A stretch of 33,351 bases of DNA. Source: Treponema sp. UBA4692 (GTDB lineage Bacteria; Spirochaetota; Spirochaetia; Treponematales; Treponemataceae). Numbering within the stretch: position 1 is the first letter of the stretch; each line of letters begins with the position of its first letter. The notes under the pieces were generated by a model. It was not told the origin of the DNA. It saw only the letters and a program-made list of their open reading frames with translations, and did no database searches. Below, in pieces: positions 14,648 to 22,288 of the stretch. Made by a program: the position numbers and the translations under genes. The DNA lies in the NCBI GenBank assembly GCA_002404895.1, contig DHKO01000004.1:1-33351 (forward strand), given 5' to 3'.

Positions 14648-15394
14648 ATGAAAAAGGGCGTAGTAGTTTTTACTAGTCTTGCACTTCTGCTTGCGTTCTG
14701 TGTCCCTGTAGCAGCACAACCTAGCTCTAGAGCAGTAGAAACAAGAGTTGTCGAGACTTTTGATGACGCTGGAGAGAACGATTTTACTTGGAATGTCCAG
14801 ACAAGTGCGTACATTGACAAGGACAACGGCTATCCAAAAATGGCTTATTTTGAGGCTCAGCCGAATTCTCTCAAAGTTTTCAATAAAGAAGGCGACACAC
14901 CGAAAGTTCTTGGTGTTCAGACAAGCTATCTCCGCAAAGGCGAGAACTGGTTTGAAGTTTATCCAGAGAAAGACGGAAAGCCTTATGAAATTCCATTCGT
15001 AGGAACTGTTACACAGATTGACTTCTGGATTTGGGGAGCAAATTATCTTTATTATATCGACCTTCTTGTGCGCGATGCTGACGGTCGCGTTTACACACTT
15101 CCTGCTGGAAATCTTGCATTCAACGGCTGGAAAAACGTCATCGTTTCAATTCCGTCATATATCAGACAGCATTCAAGACTCCGCTCAGGTCCAAAAACAA
15201 TGACTTTTGTAGGATTTAGAGTAAGAACAGATCCTGATGAATTTGTTGATAATTTCAATATCTTCTTTGACCAGCTCAAGTACACAACAAATGCTTTGAG
15301 CGATATTTTCGATGGTTACGAGTTGAAAGATATTGACTTTGGCGGCAATTCAAGCGGAAGCGCATCAACTACATCACAGGAGAACGCAAAATGA
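14648..15394 (+). CDS. Periplasmic flagellar filament outer-layer (FlaA-type) protein, first copy
   Basis: FlaA-type proteins coat the flagellar filament core in the spirochaete periplasm. The 248-residue product starts with a cleavable signal peptide (MKKGVVVFTSLALLLAFCVPVAAQP; likely cut after AQ or AA). The mature part has the FlaA layout: RVVETFDDAGENDFTWNVQ, GVQTSYLRKGENWFEVYP, a TQIDFWIWGANYLYYIDLLVRDADGRVY region, FNGWKNVIVSIPSYI and TFVGFRVRTDPDEF. The same order recurs in the next gene. GGAG precedes the ATG. Its stop overlaps the next start by ATGA, so the two proteins are probably made together and could form a heteromeric sheath. Confidence 0.92.
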   Translation: MKKGVVVFTSLALLLAFCVPVAAQPSSRAVETRVVETFDDAGENDFTWNVQTSAYIDKDNGYPKMAYFEAQPNSLKVFNKEGDTPKVLGVQTSYLRKGENWFEVYPEKDGKPYEIPFVGTVTQIDFWIWGANYLYYIDLLVRDADGRVYTLPAGNLAFNGWKNVIVSIPSYIRQHSRLRSGPKTMTFVGFRVRTDPDEFVDNFNIFFDQLKYTTNALSDIFDGYELKDIDFGGNSSGSASTTSQENAK

Positions 15395-16119
15395 AAAAAA
15401 TAGTTACTGTTGCACTTGCTTTGGCAATGTCAGCTGTTGTGTTTGCTCAGGAAAAAGAGCCTGCGGCTGAAAGTTTGGCTACACCTGATCCTACTGTAAT
15501 TGGAAATGATTCTGCAAAGCAGTCTTTGAAAGAAGTTTCTGTTGACAGATTTGAATTGGAAGGAAGCTGGAATGCTTCAATTTCACCTGATTACGGTGTT
15601 ATTTCTTCACGCCTTTTTGATGGTTCGCCAATGGCAAAAGAGCCTCTTGCTGGCGAGGAAGATATTCCTGATACAAACGTTCTTGGTGTAAAAGTTGAGT
15701 TCTTCCGCCGCGGAGTAAACTCTTTCTATATCCGTTCTGCACGCCCGATTCCAATTGAGGGTGTTACAAAGACAATTTCTGTTTGGGCTGCTGGACGCAA
15801 CATGGATCACAGCTTGTATGTTTTGGTTCAGGACTATAACGGAAACAACTTTGAGCTTTATGTTGGCTCGCTCGGTTTCTCTGGCTGGAAAAAGATGACT
15901 GTTGCCGTTCCTCCGACTCCGGATGGAGAGCATGGAATCATTCAGTCTTCTCCATACAATGGAGTAAAGCCTGGACTTAGAATCGTCGGATTCAGAGTTG
16001 ACTGCGATCCAGTTCTTGCTCGCGGAACTTATTATCTCTATCTTGATGATCTTCGCGCTGTTACAGATCTTTATGATATTGAAAACCGCGATGAAGATGA
16101 CATGAATGATGACTGGTAA
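15391..16119 (+). CDS. Periplasmic flagellar filament outer-layer (FlaA-type) protein, second copy
   Basis: A 242-residue paralogue of the preceding gene with its own signal peptide (MKKIVTVALALAMSAVVFAQ, likely cut after FAQ). Shared blocks are VDRFELEGSWNASI, GVKVEFFRRGVNSFYI, KTISVWAAGRNMDHSLYVLVQDYNG, FSGWKKMTVAVPP and LRIVGFRVDCDP, followed by a very acidic tail (NRDEDDMNDDW). The ATGA overlap with the first copy indicates coupled translation. A strong terminator at 16142-16170 closes the two-gene unit. Confidence 0.92.
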   Translation: MKKIVTVALALAMSAVVFAQEKEPAAESLATPDPTVIGNDSAKQSLKEVSVDRFELEGSWNASISPDYGVISSRLFDGSPMAKEPLAGEEDIPDTNVLGVKVEFFRRGVNSFYIRSARPIPIEGVTKTISVWAAGRNMDHSLYVLVQDYNGNNFELYVGSLGFSGWKKMTVAVPPTPDGEHGIIQSSPYNGVKPGLRIVGFRVDCDPVLARGTYYLYLDDLRAVTDLYDIENRDEDDMNDDW

Positions 16120-16141
16120 TCTTTGATTTCTGACTATTTTG

Positions 16142-16170
16142 GCCTGCCGTAATCTCGGCGGGCTTTTTTA
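16142..16170 (+). terminator. Rho-independent terminator after the flaA pair
   Basis: GCCTGCCG (16142-16149) pairs with CGGCGGGC (16156-16163) including one G-U, followed by seven T. Confidence 0.88.
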
Positions 16171-16216
16171 TTTTAAACTTAATTTTTTTCCTTTGAAATT
16201 CAATTTCTCTGAAATC

Positions 16217-16245
16217 TCGACATTCGCGTTGCTTCAAGCTAAAAT
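16217..16245 (+). promoter_or_regulatory. Promoter placing the start of transcription at the fliG-like ATG
   Basis: TCGACA (16217-16222), 17 bases, and TAAAAT (16240-16245), each one mismatch from consensus. The ATG is at 16252, six bases past the -10, so the transcript would begin at or next to the start codon. No ribosome site lies between them. Confidence 0.6.
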
Positions 16246-16251
16246 GATTTC

Positions 16252-17499
16252 ATGAAGCTTAGCGAATTTGGGATAAACGCTTACAATAAAAATAAAAAAG
16301 ATTCGGAATTAAAAAAATCGGATTATAAAGATTCAAAACAAAATTTTTTTTCTAAGAATGAGCCTGAAAAAAGTAATCAGCAAAATCAAAAGAAACAGTT
16401 TGAGGTTCCAGAAACTCACTACGAGGGAAATCTTGAGGCGAAAGCAGCTGCAAAGGCTTTGGTTTCTGGCGGTCTTTTAAAAGTTCCTGAAAATAAGCGG
16501 GAGCTTGACGGCCGTGAAAGCGTTTACAGGCGAGTCGCGAAATTTCTGCTTTTGATTGGCGTGGACGAGGCTGCGAAAATTCTGCCGCATTTGTCGGAAG
16601 CACAAACTGAGAAAATTATTCCTGAGATTGCCACAATCAGAACGATTTCAAGCGATGAGGCGGAGTCGATTCTTGAGGAGTTTAAAGGACTTTTTGACAA
16701 GGCAAGAAGCAAAGGCGGAATTGAGACCGCGAAAATCATTCTTGACAAGGCGTTTGGCGAAAAAAAAGCGGACGAGCTTCTTGAGAAAGTCGAGCCGTAT
16801 GCGAATGGGAAGCCTTTTGATTATCTTTCTGAAGCTGATGCTGACAGGGTTTCTGTTCTGCTGAAAGACGAGTCGAATCCGGTGCGGGCTTTGGTTCTTT
16901 CATATTTGAAGCCAAAAGTTGCGGCCGCTGTTATTTCAGCTATGGACGACGAGTCAAAAAAAGACGTGATTCTTCGCCTTGCAAAACTAAAGGAAGTGAA
17001 TCCTGACATTGTGAAACGTGTTGACAAGGCGATGCAGGAAAAAATGAATGCGCTTGCCACATCAAAATCTGACAAAATTGACGGAAAATCAACGCTTGCC
17101 CAAATCTTGAAGAGGATGAACCCTGAAGCCGAGGAAGGAATCTTGAATCAGCTTTCTGAGTCTGACCCGAATTTGGGCGCAGATTTGCGCGAGCGGTTGT
17201 TTACTATAGAGGACATTCTAAACGCTGATGACAAATATCTTCAGAAATATCTCGTTGATGCGGACGAGGAAGATTTGGCTTATCTTATTGCAGGCAAAGA
17301 AGATGATTTTAGAGATAAAATCCTGAAAAATGTTTCTGAAAATAAAAGAAAACTTATTCTTGAAACAGAAGATTTCTTGAAGCCGATGAGAAAGTCCGAC
17401 TGCGAAAAGGCGACTTCAAAATTCTTTAGCGCGATGCGGCGGGCTTACGAAGACGGAAAACTTTATATAAAAGGACGCGATGACGAAATTTATGTCTGA
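16252..17499 (+). CDS. FliG-like flagellar motor switch protein (divergent, extended N-terminus)
   Basis: FliG is the rotor protein that couples the stator to rotation. This 415-residue protein is about 75 longer than usual because of a polar N-terminus rich in Lys, Asn and Gln (residues 1-60). From about 90 onward it follows FliG: VYRRVAKFLLLIGVDEAAKILPHLSEAQTEKI, a middle domain with NPVRALVLSYLKPKVAAAVISAM where canonical FliG has EHPQ, and a C-terminal domain with a FTIEDILNADDKYLQKYL segment, KILKNVSENKRKLI and FLKPMRKSDCEKA. The altered EHPQ motif and the extension suggest the FliG1-type paralogue of spirochaetes rather than the main motor FliG; that is inference. The start is probably leaderless. 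The stop overlaps the peptidase start by 20 bases. Confidence 0.85.
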   Translation: MKLSEFGINAYNKNKKDSELKKSDYKDSKQNFFSKNEPEKSNQQNQKKQFEVPETHYEGNLEAKAAAKALVSGGLLKVPENKRELDGRESVYRRVAKFLLLIGVDEAAKILPHLSEAQTEKIIPEIATIRTISSDEAESILEEFKGLFDKARSKGGIETAKIILDKAFGEKKADELLEKVEPYANGKPFDYLSEADADRVSVLLKDESNPVRALVLSYLKPKVAAAVISAMDDESKKDVILRLAKLKEVNPDIVKRVDKAMQEKMNALATSKSDKIDGKSTLAQILKRMNPEAEEGILNQLSESDPNLGADLRERLFTIEDILNADDKYLQKYLVDADEEDLAYLIAGKEDDFRDKILKNVSENKRKLILETEDFLKPMRKSDCEKATSKFFSAMRRAYEDGKLYIKGRDDEIYV

Positions 17500-20400
17500 T
17501 ATTTTTAGAATTGGAGCAAAATACAAGAAATTCAAGGTTCTGAACGTTTTTGATGTTGCGGATTATCATTCAAAATCTGTTCATCTTCGGCATGAGAAAA
17601 CCGGGCTTGAAGTTGTTCATCTTTTTAATGATGACGAGGAAAATCTTTTTGCATTTTCATTCAGAACTCCAAACCCGAAATCAAACGGCGCGGCGCATAT
17701 TATCGAGCATTCGGTTTTGTGCGGCTCTGAAAAATTTCCGCTTAAGGACCCTTTTGTGAACCTTTCGAATCAGAGCGTGAAAACTTACTTGAACGCGATG
17801 ACTTATCCTGACAAGACAGTTTATCCTGCAAGCTCGATTGCAAAGGAAGATTATTTCAATCTGATGAATGTTTACGGCGACGCGGTTTTTTTTCCGAAAC
17901 TTCAGCGTGAGATTTTTATGCAGGAAGCGCATCGTCTTGAAGTTGACGAAAACGGAAATGTGAGCGTTCAAGGCGTTGTCTACAACGAGATGAAAGGAAA
18001 TTATTCTTCTTTTGATTCTGTTGCGAATGACGCTGTTACGCTTAGTCTCTTGAAAAATTCTGTTTACCAAAAAGATTCCGGCGGCGACCCTCTTGAGATT
18101 CCTTCGATTGCTTATGATGAATTCAAGGCGTTTCACAAAAAATGGTACAGAGCTGACAACTGCCTTGTTTTTCTTTACGGAAATATTCCGACTGCTGAAC
18201 AGCTTGATTTTATCCAGAAAAATTTTCTGGACAGGATTGAAGAGCGTAATCCCGATTTTTCTTATTCCGAAAAAATCGGCGGGAAAAATCTTGAGGAATT
18301 CTTGAATTATGTGAAAAGCGACAGCTTGAAAAATCCTGCATATGATGAATACGAAGGTCCTGCTGGAGACAATGAAAAAGGAAGCACAGTCCTTGTGAGC
18401 TGGGATTTGGGGCAGGCTGAAAACTGCGTGAAAAACACTGAGAATCTTGTTCTAGCCGGAATTCTGGCGAATCATGACGGCTCTCCTTTTCAGAAATCGC
18501 TGCTTGAAAGCGGTCTTGGCGAGGACACGGCTCCTCAAAGCGGATTCTCGTCGTCGTTTTACAATAAAATTTTTACAATAGGGCTTCGCGGCGTAAAAAA
18601 ATCCGATGCGAAAAAAGTTGAAGATGTAATATTGAGAACTCTTGAGAAAATTGTGAATGACGGAGTTTCAAAAAAAGACATTGCGACGACTTTGATGGGA
18701 ATGGAAATTTCCCAGCGCGAAATAAAGCGTGCAGGAGGGCCTTTTTCGCTTGCGCTTGCAATTCGGATTGTGAGCGGCTGGGCTTACGGCTACGATATTT
18801 CAAATCAGATTCGCTCAAGAAAAGTTCTCGATGAAATCAAGAAAAAAATCGAGAATTCGGACTCGTATCTCTTGAGTCTGATAAAGCAGAAATTCCTAGA
18901 AAATAAGTCCCGCGCGCTTAGCGTAATCACGCCTTCAAAAAAATATTCGAAAAGACGCGAGGAAGCGGAGAAAAAAATAATTGCAGAAGCCTTAAAATCT
19001 GTAACAAAAGAAGAAATCAGAAAAGAGAACGAAAAGCTCCACAAATTTCAGGCGACAGATGAGGATGTCTCTTGCCTTCCACATCTTCATCCGGCTGATT
19101 TCATAAAAAACGGCCGTCCTCTGATGAACCGTGGAAATTTGGAGATAAAGGAGATTGAATCTTGTGATTCTGGAAAAATTCCTTATTTTGTGAGCGAGGA
19201 AAACACAAACGGAATCGTTTATTTTGACTTGGGATTTCCAGTTGACTGCCTTTCTGCCGAGGATTACGCTTTTTTGCCGGTTTACAGCGACAGCGTTACA
19301 GAATGCGGCTGGAAAAATCTTGGCTGGGCAGAAACTGCCGAGGAAACGGCTCTTCACACAGGCGGAATCGGCGCAAATCTTCTTACAATGGACAGCCCGG
19401 CAACCGAAGCGTCAAAAAAATTCTGCCTTGAATATGGCTGGACAAAGCGCGACTGGATTGTTTTCAGGACTTTTATGATTGAAGAGGAAGCCGAAAACGC
19501 CTTGAACCTTGTTTCTGACTGCATAACCGGCGTGAATTTCGGAGATTTCAAGAGAATCCGAGACATTGTGAACGAGTCGAAAAACGATTTTGAGTCTTCG
19601 GTCGTTCCTGACGGACACGTTTATGTTTCAAGCCGAGTCTGCTCTCTTAATTCGGTAAAGTCGGCGGTTGACGAGATTTGGAACGGAATAACGCAGCTTG
19701 GAATTCTGAGAAAAATCGTGAAAAAATCCGACTGCGAAATTTCAGAGAAACTCAAAGCTCTGCATGAGAAAATCATCGGCTCAGGCGCGTTTATTCACGT
19801 TACGGCGGAAAAATCAGGATTGAAGAAAATCGAAGAAATCTTGCCGGAATTCATAAAGAAAACAGAGCTTTCAAAAATCAAGAATCCTGCGGAAAACACG
19901 ATTGAGGATTTTTCAAGAGTAATAAATTCCGAATTTGATTCTTCAGATTCTGGCGGAAGCGAGATTTTCACGGTCGAGTCTCAGGTTGGCTTTGCCGCCC
20001 AGACAATTCCTGCTGCTGCTTACGGCGCAAAAGACTGCGCTGTGGACGAAATTTGCTCGCACTGGCTTTCAAACAATCTTCTTTGGGAAAAAATCCGGAC
20101 AATCGGCGGAGCTTACGGCTGTTTTTGCAATCCTGAAAGCTTCGGCGAGCTTATGGTTTTCGCAAGCTACAGAGACCCGAATCCGCTTGAGTCATGCGAA
20201 GTTTTCAAAAAATGCGTTGAAGAGTGCGCAAAAATGGAATTCAGCGCGGAAGAGATTGAAAAAACAATAATGGGCTGCTATTCGCATTTTATTCAGCCGC
20301 AAACGCCGAAAGGGCGAGGCTCGCTTTCGCTCACAAGAGCTTTGTACGGAATCCTTGATGATGAGCGCGAGCAGAAAATCAAATGGCTTCTTGAAGGTAA

Positions 20401-20563
20401 TGAAAATGATGTTCACAATGCGTTTGAAAGGCTTTTTAGTCAGATGAAAAATCCTGAATTGAAGTCAAAAATCAGAATGGCCGCAATCTGCGGAAAAAAT
20501 TCTATTGAAAACGGCGGAAAAAGCAGAAAAACAAATGGAAAAATCTTCAAATTAACACTATAA
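17480..20563 (+). CDS. M16C zinc metallopeptidase (presequence-protease-like)
   Basis: A 1027-residue peptidase of the PreP/Cym1 type, which degrades free peptides in a closed two-half chamber. The inverted zinc motif is visible as HIIEH (His73, Glu76, His77) and the third ligand is expected at Glu170 in YNEMKGNYSSFDS. The N-terminal half has the family's LKDPFVNL and TYLNAMTYPDKTVYP. The second half, after about residue 560, lacks a zinc motif, which is normal. No signal peptide is seen, so it is probably cytoplasmic. AAGGA lies five bases before the ATG, inside the end of the fliG-like gene, so translation is coupled although the functions seem unrelated. Confidence 0.95.
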   Translation: MTKFMSDIFRIGAKYKKFKVLNVFDVADYHSKSVHLRHEKTGLEVVHLFNDDEENLFAFSFRTPNPKSNGAAHIIEHSVLCGSEKFPLKDPFVNLSNQSVKTYLNAMTYPDKTVYPASSIAKEDYFNLMNVYGDAVFFPKLQREIFMQEAHRLEVDENGNVSVQGVVYNEMKGNYSSFDSVANDAVTLSLLKNSVYQKDSGGDPLEIPSIAYDEFKAFHKKWYRADNCLVFLYGNIPTAEQLDFIQKNFLDRIEERNPDFSYSEKIGGKNLEEFLNYVKSDSLKNPAYDEYEGPAGDNEKGSTVLVSWDLGQAENCVKNTENLVLAGILANHDGSPFQKSLLESGLGEDTAPQSGFSSSFYNKIFTIGLRGVKKSDAKKVEDVILRTLEKIVNDGVSKKDIATTLMGMEISQREIKRAGGPFSLALAIRIVSGWAYGYDISNQIRSRKVLDEIKKKIENSDSYLLSLIKQKFLENKSRALSVITPSKKYSKRREEAEKKIIAEALKSVTKEEIRKENEKLHKFQATDEDVSCLPHLHPADFIKNGRPLMNRGNLEIKEIESCDSGKIPYFVSEENTNGIVYFDLGFPVDCLSAEDYAFLPVYSDSVTECGWKNLGWAETAEETALHTGGIGANLLTMDSPATEASKKFCLEYGWTKRDWIVFRTFMIEEEAENALNLVSDCITGVNFGDFKRIRDIVNESKNDFESSVVPDGHVYVSSRVCSLNSVKSAVDEIWNGITQLGILRKIVKKSDCEISEKLKALHEKIIGSGAFIHVTAEKSGLKKIEEILPEFIKKTELSKIKNPAENTIEDFSRVINSEFDSSDSGGSEIFTVESQVGFAAQTIPAAAYGAKDCAVDEICSHWLSNNLLWEKIRTIGGAYGCFCNPESFGELMVFASYRDPNPLESCEVFKKCVEECAKMEFSAEEIEKTIMGCYSHFIQPQTPKGRGSLSLTRALYGILDDEREQKIKWLLEGNENDVHNAFERLFSQMKNPELKSKIRMAAICGKNSIENGGKSRKTNGKIFKLTL

Positions 20564-20616
20564 CTATAATGAAGATTTTCTTAAAATTATTTAGAAACAA
20601 ACTGCGGAGCAAAATT

Positions 20617-20841
20617 ATGAAAAAAGACCCGAAACTTGAAAAATGCCTGAAAATTATGCGTCAGGTTGTATCTGATGTTCAGGGCGCGCCTTATCCAGGC
20701 CCGAATTTGGAGCCGGAGCTTTATAGAATCTGGTATGAGCACGTTCAGCGTGTCTGCACAGACTGTCTTGAATATCTTGATGAGAACTATCCTCTTGAGC
20801 AGGAAGACATCAGCAAGACGCTGAATAAATTCTTCAAGTAA
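20617..20841 (+). CDS. 74-residue hypothetical protein
   Basis: The start at 20617 is preferred because CGGAG lies upstream by about eight bases; an upstream in-frame ATG at 20569 has no ribosome site. The protein begins MKKDPKLEKCLKIMRQVVSD, contains a GAPYPGPNLEPELYRIWYEH segment, then CTDCLEYLDENYPLEQED and a basic tail. It looks small, soluble and helical. The two cysteines in CTDC are not part of a recognisable zinc finger. It follows the peptidase by 53 bases and may share its transcript. I do not recognise the family. Confidence 0.75.
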   Translation: MKKDPKLEKCLKIMRQVVSDVQGAPYPGPNLEPELYRIWYEHVQRVCTDCLEYLDENYPLEQEDISKTLNKFFK

Positions 20842-20943
20842 AAAATTAGCGTTCTCACAAATCTTTGAAAGCAGATTCTAAAGTTGCCGCTGCGAATGTC
20901 CGAAAATAAAATAAGATAATTCTATCTTTTTAGGTGGGCAAAG

Positions 20944-22113
20944 ATGGCAGGCTCAAAGATAAATCAGCATTTTGATCAGTACGTTCTTCGCGGCAAGTTT
21001 CGTCAGGAAGGATTTGAACGCTGGCGGTATTCTTTTTCTGCTTTTAACAGGGAAACAAGCCAAGAGAAAAATTTTTATGTTGAACTTTACATTGTGAATC
21101 CGGGAATATCTCCGAAAGTTGCGGTGATAGGCCAGAAATCAAGGCTTGCGCACTCGGAGGCGGATTTGCAGTACGCGCTTGCCGGAACTACTGCGGCAAA
21201 AACTGCCAATGAAGAAATCGCCGTGCGTCCATCTTATGTTCTTGTAAAAGCCGGAGTTTACGGCGGAGACGGAATTCAGCTGAATAAATTTATTCCGTCG
21301 TCTCAGTTCACTTTTATCAGAAATATCGGAAGTTTTAAGGCAGGCGAGTGCATTTTTGGAGCGAACTCTATTACAGGTCGGCTTGAAGTGAGCCAGCAGG
21401 ATTTAAGGGTAAAGCCTGAGCTTTTGTGCGATTCTGGCTCTATGGACTGGGAGCTGAAATTTGACAGGCAGATTTCTAGCGCGCCTGCTTACCGTGAGAA
21501 AGACGAGTTTTGGGCTCCGTTCGGCTTAAAAACAGTTTATTCAGGAATAATCCACTTGAACGGCCAAGAATATGTGATTACGCCGAAAATTGCCGACGGA
21601 TATTCCGACAAGTCCTGGGGAACAGCTCTTCCTGATGATTATTTCCATATTTCATCTGCGAGAATGGTCAGCATAATTTCTGGAAAGCCGCTTTTGAATT
21701 CATGCTTTGCAATCGGCGGAAAATTCAACGGAAAACTCTGCGGCGTTTTGAATTTGGAGAAAAACAGCTTTGAAATCAAGGAAAAAAAGCATTTCGGAAA
21801 ATGCTCTGTGATTCATGACTGCACGCAGGTTCCCGGAACTGAGGGCGACGAGAAAGTGCACTGGACTGTGAGCGTCCATAAAGGAAGATTCGTTGTTGAC
21901 ATCGATGTTTTCTGCAAAGGAAACGGACTTTCTGTGCGAGACTACGAGATTCCGCAGGGCGAGAGGACTCTGCTGAAAATCTTGGGAAGCGGAAGCGGAA
22001 CTGGCGAAATCCGGGTGTACAAAAGAACCGGCAAGAATCTGGAGCTTCTGGAGCATGCGAACATTTACGGCGCAGTCTGTGAGTTTGGCCAGACTGAAGT
22101 TGTCGGAAATTAG
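20944..22113 (+). CDS. Predicted beta-rich protein, tocopherol-cyclase/lipocalin-like
   Basis: The 389-residue protein has no signal peptide and few hydrophobic helices. It is rich in beta-type segments: FERWRYSFSAFNR, NFYVELYIVNPG, WELKFDR, EFWAPFGLKTVYSGIIHLNGQ, SDKSWGTALPDDYFHISSARM and CFAIGGKFNG. The pattern of a GxF-x-RWRYS opening, a central W-K/F-rich repeat and a later DKSWG resembles tocopherol-cyclase-like or DUF2804-type proteins built from two lipocalin-like halves, but I cannot assign a substrate. AGGTGG precedes the ATG. It is followed by its own terminator, so it is probably monocistronic. Confidence 0.7.
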   Translation: MAGSKINQHFDQYVLRGKFRQEGFERWRYSFSAFNRETSQEKNFYVELYIVNPGISPKVAVIGQKSRLAHSEADLQYALAGTTAAKTANEEIAVRPSYVLVKAGVYGGDGIQLNKFIPSSQFTFIRNIGSFKAGECIFGANSITGRLEVSQQDLRVKPELLCDSGSMDWELKFDRQISSAPAYREKDEFWAPFGLKTVYSGIIHLNGQEYVITPKIADGYSDKSWGTALPDDYFHISSARMVSIISGKPLLNSCFAIGGKFNGKLCGVLNLEKNSFEIKEKKHFGKCSVIHDCTQVPGTEGDEKVHWTVSVHKGRFVVDIDVFCKGNGLSVRDYEIPQGERTLLKILGSGSGTGEIRVYKRTGKNLELLEHANIYGAVCEFGQTEVVGN

Positions 22114-22142
22114 ATTTTGACTTTTTACGATTTTGATTTATA

Positions 22143-22180
22143 GTGGCTTTGCAGGCATTTTGCAAAGCCGATTTTTTTTG
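22143..22180 (+). terminator. Rho-independent terminator upstream of clpB
   Basis: GGCTTTGC (22145-22152) pairs perfectly with GCAAAGCC (22162-22169), followed by GA and eight T. Confidence 0.85.
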
Positions 22181-22288
22181 ATTCCGGCAATCTTAATCTC
22201 CGCTTGGCTTGATTTTGAAAAAATATTTGACGATTTGCCTCTGCTGTAGTTATTTTTTATTATGAAAAAGAAAAATGGAGGCGATAAA

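Noticed and set aside
22262..22288. Longer start for clpB
   Set aside because: GGAGG lies inside this extension and the 22289 start gives the family N-terminus.
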